Shown: positions 35,183 through 44,154 of the stretch, piece by piece
Layout: each line of letters opens with the position of its first letter
Position numbering within the stretch: the stretch's first letter is position 1
DNA from: Mycobacteriaceae bacterium
GTDB lineage: Bacteria; Actinomycetota; Actinomycetes; Mycobacteriales; Mycobacteriaceae
Length of the DNA stretch: 60,006 nucleotides
Direction of reading: 5' to 3'
Assembly: GCA_019245755.1 (NCBI GenBank)
Contig: JAFARC010000076.1
Span: 1-60,006, forward strand
Translations under genes and position numbers: made by a program
The notes under the pieces: generated by a model
Database searches by the model: none
Seen by the model: the letters and a program-made list of their open reading frames with translations, nothing else
What the model was told of the DNA's origin: nothing

Positions 35183-37599
35183 TCACCGACGACGCCTTCC
35201 CGGTCGAGCCATGGCAGCTGTGCGAGACCCGGCTGGATCTAAACCTGCTGGCCCAGTCCGAGTCGATGTTCGCCCTGTCCAACGGCCACATCGGTCTACG
35301 GGGCAACTTGGACGAGGGCGAGCCACACGCCCTGCCGGGCACGTACCTCAATTCGTTCTACGAGATCCGGCCGCTGCCGTACGCCGAGGCAGGTTACGGC
35401 TACCCCGAGGACGGCCAGTCCCTCATCGATGTCACCAACGGCAAGATCCTGCGCCTGCTGGTCGACGATGAGCCGTTCGACGTGCGGTATGGAGAACTTC
35501 TCGAGCATGAGCGGGTTCTAGACCTGCGGGCGGGGACGCTGACGCGGTGTGCGCAGTGGAGGTCCCCGGCGGGCAAGCAGGTCAAAGTGCTGTCGACCCG
35601 GCTGGTGTCGCTGACTCAGCGCAGCGTGGCCGCCATTGAGTACGTGGTCGAGGCGCTGGAGGAATTCCTCCGGGTCACGGTGCTGTCCGAGCTGGTCGCC
35701 AACGAGGACCAGCCAAAGCCATCGGGTGATCCGCGGGTCGCGGCCGTGCTGCAGAATCCGCTGGAGTCAGTCTCGCACGAGACCACCGAACGGGGCGCGT
35801 TGCTGGTGCACCGCACGCGGGCGAGCAAGCTCATGATGGCGGCGGCCATGGATCACGAGGTCGACGTTCCCGGACGGGTCGCCGTCGAGAGCGAGGCCGG
35901 CGAGGATTGGGCGCGCACGACAATCATCTGTGGCCTTCGACCCGGTCAGCGGCTGCGGATCGTCAAGTACCTGGCCTACGGGTGGTCAAGCCTGCGCTCG
36001 CGGCCCGCCCTGCGTGATCAGGCCGCCGCGGCGATCACGGGCGCGCGTTACAGCGGATGGCAGGGACTGGTGGATTCGCAGCGCGCCGTGCTGGACGATT
36101 TCTGGGACTCCGCCGACGTTGAGGTTGAAGGCGATTCGGACTGTCAGCAGGCGGTGCGGTTCGGACTCTTTCACGTGCTGCAGGCCAGCGCGCGCGCCGA
36201 ACGTCGTGCGATCGCGGGCAAGGGACTGACCGGCACCGGCTACGACGGCCATGCCTTCTGGGACACCGAGGGATTCGTCCTTCCGCTCCTCACCTACACC
36301 GCACCCGACGCAGCCCGTGACTCGCTGCGGTGGCGGGCATCCACACTCGAGCTGGCCAGGGAGAGAGCCGCCGAACTGCGCTTGGCGGGTGCGACGTTTC
36401 CCTGGCGGACGATCCGGGGTCAGGAGTGCTCGGCGTACTGGCCGGCCGGCACGGCGGCATGGCACATCAACGCCGCGATCGCCATGGCCTTCGAGCGCTA
36501 CCGGGTTGTGACCGGTGACGAGGCGGTGGAGGCGGATTGCGGGCTTGCTGTTCTGGTCGAAACGGCGCGGCTGTGGATGTCGCTTGGACACCATGATCGG
36601 CACGGTGTGTGGCATCTCGACGGGGTAACCGGTCCAGACGAGTACACGGGGATCGTTCGCGACAATGTGTTCACGAATTTGATGGCCGCGCAGAACCTCC
36701 GAACCGCGGCTGAGGCGTGTACCCGCCACCCCGACGCCGCGCAGGCGATGGGCGTCAGCACCGAAGACACCGCGGCCTGGCGCGACGCGGCCGACGCGGT
36801 GCGTATCCCCTACGACGACGAACTCGGAGTGCACCCGCAGTGCGAAGGTTTCACCACCCTGGCCGAGTGGACGTTCGAGCCCGACGCCACCTATCCGTTG
36901 CTGCTGCACGAGCCCTATGTGCGGCTGTACCCGTCGCAGGTCGTCAAGCAGGCCGACCTGGTGCTCGCGATGCACTGGCAAAGCCACGCGTTCACGTTCG
37001 AGCAGAAGGCGCGAAACGTCGACTACTACGAGCGGCGCACCGTACGCGATTCGTCGTTGTCGGCGTGCACACAGGCGGTGATGTGCGCGGAGGTGGGACA
37101 CCTCGAGCTCGCCCACGACTACACGTACGAGGCCGCGATGATCGACCTGCGGGATCTTCACCGCAACACCCGCGACGGCCTGCACATGGCTTCCCTCGCC
37201 GGCGCATGGACCGCGCTCGTCGCCGGGTTCGGCGGTCTACGCGACGACGAAGGGGTCCTCGCGCTCGACCCCCATCTGCCCGAAGGAATCTCGCGCCTTC
37301 GATTCCGGCTGCGGTGGAGAGGTTTTCGGGTGACGGTCGAGGTCAACCACGACGAGGTGACCTACACGCTTCGCGACGGACCCGACGGCGAGCTGACGAT
37401 CCGCCACGCCGGCGAGAAGCTCGTGCTCGGCACGGCATCGCCGTGCAGTGTCGGCATACGACCCCGCAAGGCGCTGCTGCCTGCCCCGCCCCAGCCGCCG
37501 GGCCGCGAGCCGATTCGGCGCGGCCGGTGGGCCGAGACTCCGCAACAGATCCCCTACGCCCGCGGATCGAGCCGACGAGGCGTTGGCCGCGATGTTTAG
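35179..37599 (+). CDS. Glycoside hydrolase family 65 disaccharide phosphorylase
   Basis: 806 aa. Start overlaps the mutase stop. Inverting phosphorylase family acting on maltose, trehalose, kojibiose or related alpha-glucosides, releasing beta-glucose 1-phosphate. Seen: N-terminal beta-sandwich ([22 protein letters not shown]), (alpha/alpha)6 barrel with [18 protein letters not shown], the general-acid Glu488 in [12 protein letters not shown], and phosphate-site residues in [12 protein letters not shown]. The last ~40 residues are Pro/Arg-rich and probably disordered. Substrate is not decided by sequence alone; trehalose or kojibiose are plausible. Confidence 0.92.
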   Translation: MITDDAFPVEPWQLCETRLDLNLLAQSESMFALSNGHIGLRGNLDEGEPHALPGTYLNSFYEIRPLPYAEAGYGYPEDGQSLIDVTNGKILRLLVDDEPFDVRYGELLEHERVLDLRAGTLTRCAQWRSPAGKQVKVLSTRLVSLTQRSVAAIEYVVEALEEFLRVTVLSELVANEDQPKPSGDPRVAAVLQNPLESVSHETTERGALLVHRTRASKLMMAAAMDHEVDVPGRVAVESEAGEDWARTTIICGLRPGQRLRIVKYLAYGWSSLRSRPALRDQAAAAITGARYSGWQGLVDSQRAVLDDFWDSADVEVEGDSDCQQAVRFGLFHVLQASARAERRAIAGKGLTGTGYDGHAFWDTEGFVLPLLTYTAPDAARDSLRWRASTLELARERAAELRLAGATFPWRTIRGQECSAYWPAGTAAWHINAAIAMAFERYRVVTGDEAVEADCGLAVLVETARLWMSLGHHDRHGVWHLDGVTGPDEYTGIVRDNVFTNLMAAQNLRTAAEACTRHPDAAQAMGVSTEDTAAWRDAADAVRIPYDDELGVHPQCEGFTTLAEWTFEPDATYPLLLHEPYVRLYPSQVVKQADLVLAMHWQSHAFTFEQKARNVDYYERRTVRDSSLSACTQAVMCAEVGHLELAHDYTYEAAMIDLRDLHRNTRDGLHMASLAGAWTALVAGFGGLRDDEGVLALDPHLPEGISRLRFRLRWRGFRVTVEVNHDEVTYTLRDGPDGELTIRHAGEKLVLGTASPCSVGIRPRKALLPAPPQPPGREPIRRGRWAETPQQIPYARGSSRRGVGRDV

Positions 37600-37635
37600 C
37601 GTCCCGGCGAATCAGCCGGCAAGTCGGGTGGACAG

Positions 37636-39117
37636 TTACTTATCTGCCCTCTCCCCGCCGCGCCAGACCCGTTCGAACGGAAGCCGCCAGCTGTGCGGGG
37701 CGATCAGGTCGTGGATGGGATCGGGACCCCACGAGCCGACGTCGTAGCCGCACACCGGCGGCGGATCCGCCAGCAGCGGCGCGGAGACCTCCCACAGCCG
37801 CTCGACACCTTCGGCGGTGTTGAAAAGCGTGTGATCGTCGCGCATCGCGTCCAGGATCAGCCGCTCATAGGCTTCCAGCACATCGCTGGCGGTATCTGTC
37901 TCGTCCAGCCCGAACTGCAGGCTTTGCTTGTCCAGCTTCATGCCCGGCCCGGGACGTTTGCCGTAGAACGACAGCGACATCTTGGACTGGTCGGCGAGGT
38001 CGAAGGTGAGGTGGTCGGGCCCCTGTGCACCCACGCCGCACCCCGGCGGGAACATGCTCATGGGTGGTTCGCGGAACGCGACCGAGATGATCCGTTGGCC
38101 CTCGGCCAGACACTTGCCGGTCCGCAGATAGAACGGCACGCCCGCCCAGCGCCAGTTGTCGATCTGGCACTTGAGTGCGACGAATGTCTCGGTGTCAGAG
38201 TCCGGTGAGACGCCGGACTCATCGCGGTATCCCCGATACTGACCGCGCACGACGTTGCGGGGATCGAGCGGCACCATGCACCTGAACACCTTGTTCTTCT
38301 CCACGCCGATCGGACCAGGAGCCAGCGCGGTCGGTGGCTCCATCGCGACGAACCCCAGCACCTGGAACAGGTGGGTCACCACCATGTCCTTGAACGCGCC
38401 GATCGGCTCATAGAACGCCGCCCGACCCTCCAGCGAGAGCTTTTCCGGGATGTCGATCTGAACGTGGTCGATGAAGGTGCGGTTCCAGATCGGCTCGAAC
38501 AGCCCGTTGGCGAATCGGAACGCGAGAATGTTCTGCGCCGGCTCTTTTCCGAGGAAGTGGTCGATGCGAAAAATCTGCGACTCCTCGAAGGTGTCGTGGA
38601 TCGACGCGTTGAGCGCCACGGCGCTTTCCAGATCGGTGCCGAACGGCTTCTCCATGATGACCCGGGCGCGTTTGACCAGCCCGGCCTGCTCAAGGGTCTG
38701 GATCACCGGGATGGCGGCCTTCGGCGGGACGCTCAAGTAGTGCAGCAGACCTGCCTCACCGTCGAGGTGGGCCGCCTCCTCCTTCACCGCCGCCGACAGC
38801 GCACCGGGGCCGTTGCCCTGCGGCACGTAGCGCAGCTGCTGCACCCAGCTCTGGCATTCATCCGTGGAAAACTGGCGCCGGGAGAACTCCTCGCATGCGC
38901 GAGCGGCGATGTCACGGAATCCCGCGTTGTCGATGTCGTCGAGCGAGGTGCCGATGATGCGAAGTTCCGGCGCGAGCCGGGACCTGGAGAGATGAAACAG
39001 CCCAGGTATGAGCTTGCGCCGGGCCAGGTCGCCGGTGGCTCCGAACAACACAACGACATGGGCAGGGGCGGGGTCGGCCTCTTCTGCTGGCCCCCCGCCG
39101 GCCACGAGACCAGTCAC
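37636..39117 (-). CDS. zwf: Glucose-6-phosphate 1-dehydrogenase
   Basis: 493 aa. First enzyme of the oxidative pentose phosphate pathway. Seen: dinucleotide fold VVLFGATGDLARRKLIPGLF, EKPFGTDLESA, the signature RIDHFLGKEPAQNILAFRFAN with catalytic His, and the C-terminal RYERLILDAM-type segment (AYERLILDAMRDDHTLF). Full length, slightly shorter than the E. coli type. It converges with the GH65/mutase pair that makes its substrate. No tal/gnd neighbours, so probably a second zwf copy. Confidence 0.94.
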   Translation of the reverse strand: MTGLVAGGGPAEEADPAPAHVVVLFGATGDLARRKLIPGLFHLSRSRLAPELRIIGTSLDDIDNAGFRDIAARACEEFSRRQFSTDECQSWVQQLRYVPQGNGPGALSAAVKEEAAHLDGEAGLLHYLSVPPKAAIPVIQTLEQAGLVKRARVIMEKPFGTDLESAVALNASIHDTFEESQIFRIDHFLGKEPAQNILAFRFANGLFEPIWNRTFIDHVQIDIPEKLSLEGRAAFYEPIGAFKDMVVTHLFQVLGFVAMEPPTALAPGPIGVEKNKVFRCMVPLDPRNVVRGQYRGYRDESGVSPDSDTETFVALKCQIDNWRWAGVPFYLRTGKCLAEGQRIISVAFREPPMSMFPPGCGVGAQGPDHLTFDLADQSKMSLSFYGKRPGPGMKLDKQSLQFGLDETDTASDVLEAYERLILDAMRDDHTLFNTAEGVERLWEVSAPLLADPPPVCGYDVGSWGPDPIHDLIAPHSWRLPFERVWRGGERADK

Positions 39118-39201
39118 AACTCTGATCGTCTCACTCAGTGTCGATGGTCGGCGGCGATTCGGCCCAGTCGTTTGATCCCGCGGACTTCGTTGGTTATTGC
39201 G

Positions 39202-42200
39202 CTACGTCGCCTGGGGGCTACGGTTGTCGGTCAATTGCGTCAGCTTCACGTGGGCCCTCGCCGTTGAGGGAGTCGGCGGCACCGTTGCGGCTTGCTGGTA
39301 TGGACGCGGCCGTGGAGTCCCCAATCTTGCCGTGTGCAACAGCTGACCAGGCTGAGGGACGCCGCGCCGGGTCAGCGCGCCGGCCACCCGCGGCGCGACG
39401 GCAGCGGCAGCGGTCGCGGCGGCGGCCATGGCAAGAGCCTGGCCCCAGCCGACCGGGCCGAGCGGGGTGCTGCCGAGAATCTGGCTGACACCCGGGGTGC
39501 TGATGACCGCGCCGAGCGCCACCAGCGACCCGATCGCGGTGCCCACCACCAGCGGGCTGTGCGAGTCGATCAGGGTCTGGCCGAGCTGGGTGGCCACCAA
39601 CGCGACCAAGGCCACCGTCGAGGCGCGCTGGGGACGGCCGGTGAGGCTGGCCAGCACCCAGGCGGCGAACGCGCCCGCGGCGGTGGTGCCGCCGCGCACC
39701 GCCACCGTGCGCCACAGCGCGGCCTGGTCGGGTCCACGACCCGCGCCACGCCCGGCGCCGTTGACGGGGCTGACAGCCAGCGCCGCAGCCGGCAACGCGT
39801 CGGTCAGCATGTTGACCAGCAGCAGCTGGCGGGTGTTGAGCGGCGACCTGCCGGTAATCGCGGTCCCGGCGATCGCGAACGCGACCTCACCGGCGTTGCC
39901 GCCCAACAACACCGACACCGCGGCCTGCACCCGCCGCCACAACTGGCGTCCTTCCTCCACCGCGTCGAGCAACGCCTCGATCCGCGCGTCGAGCAGCATC
40001 ACGTCTGCGGCGGTCCGGGCCGGGTCGCTGCCACGGGCGACCACCCCGATGCCGACCGTGGCGGCGCGGATCGCAGCGGCGTCGTTTGCGCCGTCGCCGA
40101 CCATCGCGCAGACCCGGCCCATCCGCTCGAGGGTCTGGACGATCTGCACCTTGTGCTCCGGGGACATCCGTGCGAACACCAGCCGGTCGGTGACCGCCTG
40201 TTCCTGCGCCCGCCTCGACAGCGCTTCCCAGTCCGTGCCGCTGATCACCTGATCGCGGGTGACCGGCAGGCCGAGCTCGTTGGCGATCGCGGCGGCCGTC
40301 ACCGGGTGGTCGCCGGTGATCAACCGGATCCCAACCTGCTTCTCCGACAACGTGGCCAGCACGCCGGCGGCCTCGGGTCGAGCGGTGTCGGACAAGCCGA
40401 GCAGTCCCATGATCTGCAGGCCCTGGTGGCACAGGTCGACAAATTCGTCGCTGTCGTCGCCAGCCGCGCGGGCCTGTTGCGAAGTGAGGTCCCGGCGCGC
40501 CACCGCGATCACGCGCAGCCCGTCGGCAGCCATCTCCCCCACCACCTTGGCCACCGGTTCGGTCGACGACACGCCGGCCGCCAGCACCGCCTCGGGGGCA
40601 CCCTTGATCACCAGCTCGGTGCCCGACACCGACGCCGAGAACGGCCGCCCGGACCGGAACGGCAGATAGGCCGTAGCCGGGTCGGCAGGATCCGACAGGT
40701 CAGCGGCGGCTACGACCGCGCGGTCGGTGGCGTGCTCGTGGCGGCCGCCGTTGGCCGGTGGGGTGGCCAGTGCCGCGGAGCGCAGTACATCGTCGCGCGA
40801 AAAGCCTTGCGCGGGATGCACTGTGGTGACTTTGAGGCGGTTTTCGCTGAGTGTGCCGGTCTTGTCGAAACACACCACATCAACGCGGCCCAATGCTTCC
40901 ACCGAGCGGGGGCTGCGGACCAGTACACCCATCCGGGTGAGCCGGCGCGCTGAGGCCTGCTGGGCCAGGGTGGCCACCAGCGGCAGGCCTTCGGGAACCG
41001 CGGCCACGCTGACCGCAACCCCGCTGCTGAGGGCTTGGCGCAGGCCTCGCATCCGAAGCAACCCCAGCCCGGTGACCAGCGCACCACCGGCGAGGCTGAC
41101 CGGGAACGCCCGGGTAGTGAGTTCGCGAAGCTGTCCTTGCAGACCGACCGCCGAGCCTTCGCGGGCGGGCGCCTGCGCGGCGCGGCGCGCCTGGGTCTGC
41201 TCGCCCACCGCGGTGACGATGGCGACCGCGGTGCCGGCGACCACCGTGGTGGCCGCATACAGCATGCTGGTGCGTTCGGCCAGCGCCACACCCGGTGTCG
41301 GTGCCGTTTGTTTCAGCACCGGCAGCGACTCACCGGTCAGCGCCGATTCGTCGACCTCCAGATCACTCGCGTCGATCAGCCGGGCGTCGGCGGCCACCAC
41401 TTCACCGGGGCGCACCTCGACCACGTCGCCGGGCCGCAAGCACGCCGCGTCAACGGTTTGCGCCGAGGAACCGTCGGTGCCATGCTCACGAAGCACTCGG
41501 GCTTTGGGTTCCTGCACGGACAGCATCCGGCGCAGCAGCCGCTCGGCGCGGACCTGCTGTGCGGCCGAGAGCATCGCGTTGGCTGCCACGACCGAACCGA
41601 CCAGCCCGGCGTCAAGCGGAGAACCGAGCAGCGCGCTGGCCGCCGAACCGGTGGCCAGCAGCGGTGTGATCGGGTCCGACAGCTCCCCGCGCACGGCGCT
41701 GGCGAACTCCCCTACCGATCCGCGCACCCGGCCGGCGACCCGGGTCGCGACGGCGACGGGTCCGTGCCCGGGTGCCTCCTCGTGTGCAGGGCGTGGACGC
41801 GGCTCGTCCGCCGCAGGGGGCGGCAGCAGCCGACGCACCTGCTCGACCGGCATCGCGTGCCATTCATAGGTCGGCGCCACGCGCGGCGCGGTGTCCCGCA
41901 TCGCACCGCGCGCCAGCCGGTAACCGGTCAGTATCCCGACCGCCGCGCCGGCAGTCACCGGACCCGGTCCCCGCCCCCGGACGCCGGGAACCATCAGCAG
42001 GGCGCCTAAAACTGTTGCCGCCGTGGCTAAGTCGACGCCGCGGCGGCTCGCGCGGCGCGCGGCCGGCAACGCGTGCAGGATCTGCCACGCGGCGGGCAGG
42101 TCGTCCACCATCAGGTGCGCCTGCCACGGCGGCGGCCCGTCCTGGGGGATCAGGCCGATCGCGACGTCGGCGGCGGCCAGGGCTTGCGCGGCACGTGAGG

Positions 42201-43857
42201 AGACAAGGGCAACGGTGCGCCCCGCGGTTTGGAGCCGCTCAACCGCGTCGGCGAGGGCGACATCCAGGTCCTGCCCGGCGGGATACAGATCGTCGAACAT
42301 CGATCGCAGGTCGTCGAGCGTCTCGATGTCCAGTGACACGACTTCGGCTTCGGCGCGGCGGACCTCAGCGGCGATGGCCGACGACAGCGGGTGGTGAACG
42401 GGGCGAACCAGCACGCGCGCCGCCGACTTCCGCCCGTTGCCGCTGGGAACGGGGTGCCAACCCGGGGTCAACCTGTTGCGTTCGAGCTCATGTTGCGCCC
42501 AGCTCCACGCCGCGGCGCGGTCGCGTTCGCTGTCGGCCTCGATGCGGCTGGCCTTCAACTCGGCGGTGTCGAGGGCGCGGGGGTCGACGAGCACCGTGTC
42601 GACCCGGTCCAGCCGCCGCAGCGCCTCGGGATGCAACTCGAGGATGCCGTGCCCGTCGGCGAGGCCACGCGCCAGCGTGGCGGCGAAACATTCCCGGGTG
42701 ATGCGGGCGGCCTTCGGTGCGGCCACGACAGCCGCGGTGGCCGCTGCGGTCACATTGGCGGTGGCCAAACCGATTGCGCCCGAACTCAAAACCTGCACCA
42801 TTGCACTGCGATCGGCGTGCCGCTCAACGGGTCCGTGTGGGCGTGGGCGTGGCCGTGGGCGGGGGTGCGCCGGCGGGCACGCCGCATGCTCCGCCAGCTC
42901 GGGCTGGCGCTGCTCCCACACCCGGGCCGCCGTGCGCAGCTCACCGGCCTTGGCGAGACTGGTGAGAAGGTCGACCGCCAGAGACGCGGGCGCTTGCGCG
43001 AGGGTGTAAACCGTGCTTGCGGCCAGCGCCAAAGCGGTATCGGCGGCGCTCGTTCCGAGCCGGTCCTCGACAACATGCCGCAGCCGGGGTTGATAGTCGA
43101 CCACGGTGACCAAGGCCGTTAAGCCGGCGGGTAGGGGCCGCCACATCAGTACGCGGCCGGCAACCGCCGTACATAAGCCGATCGCGTTCAGCGTCACGGC
43201 CGCAAAAGCGTTGGCCTGCACCAGGCCATCAGCGGGCAGGTCGGTGGGGCAGTCGCGCCCGTGGGCGGGACCGGCCCGGCGGGACTGGTTTTCGGCGGCG
43301 TCGACCGTTTGACACAGTTGAGCGAGGCTGGGGCCATCGGGGTGGACACGGACGACGATGCGCGCCAGCGGGTAGTTGAGTTCCGCCCACAAAACGCCCG
43401 GCTGAGCCCGCACGGCCTCCAGTACGGTCTGACCCAACTGCAGTCCGGATTGTGGATGATTCAATCCGCGGATCTCAATCCAGTTGTTGTCGGCGCCGCG
43501 CCAGCAGCGCCGGCCGGGCGCGCCGCGGGTGAATTCGCCGACGACCGTGGCGGCTACTTTGGGGACGTCCGGCAGCATCGCGGCGGCACTGCGTGCCGGA
43601 GCGGTGACACGGCGCACAGGGCCGGTGAAACGGTGCGCTGGGTCGGTGACACGGCCCACAGGGCCGGTGAAACGGTGCGCTGGGTCGGTGACACGGCGCA
43701 CCGGGGCGGTAACCATCCCGACACCGGTGGCAACGGTGATGGTCGCAACGGCCGCGGTTGCCTGTACCGACAGCAGCGTCAGGGCGGCGCCTGCTTTCGC
43801 CGCCGTGACGGCGGCCCGCACCGGCATCGACAACGGACTGCGGAGCGGCCCTAACAC
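39202..43857 (-). CDS. ctpI: Giant cation-transporting P-type ATPase CtpI
   Basis: 1551 aa from GTG 43857 (ATG 43827 is an alternative). M. tuberculosis CtpI is of similar giant size (about 1630, recalled). The N-terminal half (to about 700) is a mycobacteria-specific extension with a heavy-metal-associated-like segment near 110-190, a haloacid-like region, and Arg/Pro-rich parts. Then comes a standard P-type core: actuator TGES, phosphorylation motif CFDKTGTLSENRL with Asp998, KGAPEA, and hinge MVGDGANDAAAI. The membrane ends lie around and after the core. The transported ion is unknown; metal or Ca2+/Mg2+ types are possible. A 42-bp repeat lies near the N-terminus. Confidence 0.9.
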   Translation of the reverse strand: MLGPLRSPLSMPVRAAVTAAKAGAALTLLSVQATAAVATITVATGVGMVTAPVRRVTDPAHRFTGPVGRVTDPAHRFTGPVRRVTAPARSAAAMLPDVPKVAATVVGEFTRGAPGRRCWRGADNNWIEIRGLNHPQSGLQLGQTVLEAVRAQPGVLWAELNYPLARIVVRVHPDGPSLAQLCQTVDAAENQSRRAGPAHGRDCPTDLPADGLVQANAFAAVTLNAIGLCTAVAGRVLMWRPLPAGLTALVTVVDYQPRLRHVVEDRLGTSAADTALALAASTVYTLAQAPASLAVDLLTSLAKAGELRTAARVWEQRQPELAEHAACPPAHPRPRPRPRPHGPVERHADRSAMVQVLSSGAIGLATANVTAAATAAVVAAPKAARITRECFAATLARGLADGHGILELHPEALRRLDRVDTVLVDPRALDTAELKASRIEADSERDRAAAWSWAQHELERNRLTPGWHPVPSGNGRKSAARVLVRPVHHPLSSAIAAEVRRAEAEVVSLDIETLDDLRSMFDDLYPAGQDLDVALADAVERLQTAGRTVALVSSRAAQALAAADVAIGLIPQDGPPPWQAHLMVDDLPAAWQILHALPAARRASRRGVDLATAATVLGALLMVPGVRGRGPGPVTAGAAVGILTGYRLARGAMRDTAPRVAPTYEWHAMPVEQVRRLLPPPAADEPRPRPAHEEAPGHGPVAVATRVAGRVRGSVGEFASAVRGELSDPITPLLATGSAASALLGSPLDAGLVGSVVAANAMLSAAQQVRAERLLRRMLSVQEPKARVLREHGTDGSSAQTVDAACLRPGDVVEVRPGEVVAADARLIDASDLEVDESALTGESLPVLKQTAPTPGVALAERTSMLYAATTVVAGTAVAIVTAVGEQTQARRAAQAPAREGSAVGLQGQLRELTTRAFPVSLAGGALVTGLGLLRMRGLRQALSSGVAVSVAAVPEGLPLVATLAQQASARRLTRMGVLVRSPRSVEALGRVDVVCFDKTGTLSENRLKVTTVHPAQGFSRDDVLRSAALATPPANGGRHEHATDRAVVAAADLSDPADPATAYLPFRSGRPFSASVSGTELVIKGAPEAVLAAGVSSTEPVAKVVGEMAADGLRVIAVARRDLTSQQARAAGDDSDEFVDLCHQGLQIMGLLGLSDTARPEAAGVLATLSEKQVGIRLITGDHPVTAAAIANELGLPVTRDQVISGTDWEALSRRAQEQAVTDRLVFARMSPEHKVQIVQTLERMGRVCAMVGDGANDAAAIRAATVGIGVVARGSDPARTAADVMLLDARIEALLDAVEEGRQLWRRVQAAVSVLLGGNAGEVAFAIAGTAITGRSPLNTRQLLLVNMLTDALPAAALAVSPVNGAGRGAGRGPDQAALWRTVAVRGGTTAAGAFAAWVLASLTGRPQRASTVALVALVATQLGQTLIDSHSPLVVGTAIGSLVALGAVISTPGVSQILGSTPLGPVGWGQALAMAAAATAAAAVAPRVAGALTRRGVPQPGQLLHTARLGTPRPRPYQQAATVPPTPSTARAHVKLTQLTDNRSPQAT
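43603..43707. repeat. 42-bp tandem repeat in ctpI (2.5 copies)
   Basis: Two full 42-base units (43603-43644, 43645-43686) differing at one base, then half a unit. Each encodes 14 residues of the form PAHRFTGPV-RRVTD. The unit is itself two related 21-mers. In frame. Confidence 0.9.
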
Positions 43858-44154
43858 AAGGGCACCGACGCGCGCAGGCGGCCATTGGGCCGGGATCGGT
43901 CATTCGGCCGGGATCGCGGGGAGAATACGCAAGCCGAACAAGCGGCGCCGATCACCATGCCGACCGATTTCCCATGTGCTGTACACCCGCCGATAACTTT
44001 AATGCCGCTTGTTTGTCAACGCGAGTTTACCCGTAATCCTGGAAGCTACACGTTGGACGAGCGCAAGGGTGCGAGCGCCGTAGATCGGCTGTCCGCGAGT
44101 GATTGAGCCGCGGGCGGTTTGGCCGATACTCCCGGGGGGCTTGGGGTCGGGACG
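43858..44154. other. 297-bp spacer between ctpI and the kinase gene
   Basis: No gene supported. A direct repeat of GGCCGGGATCG occurs at about 43889-43917, and an AT-richer patch (ATAACTTTAATGCCG, about 43994) could contain the ctpI promoter. Confidence 0.5.
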
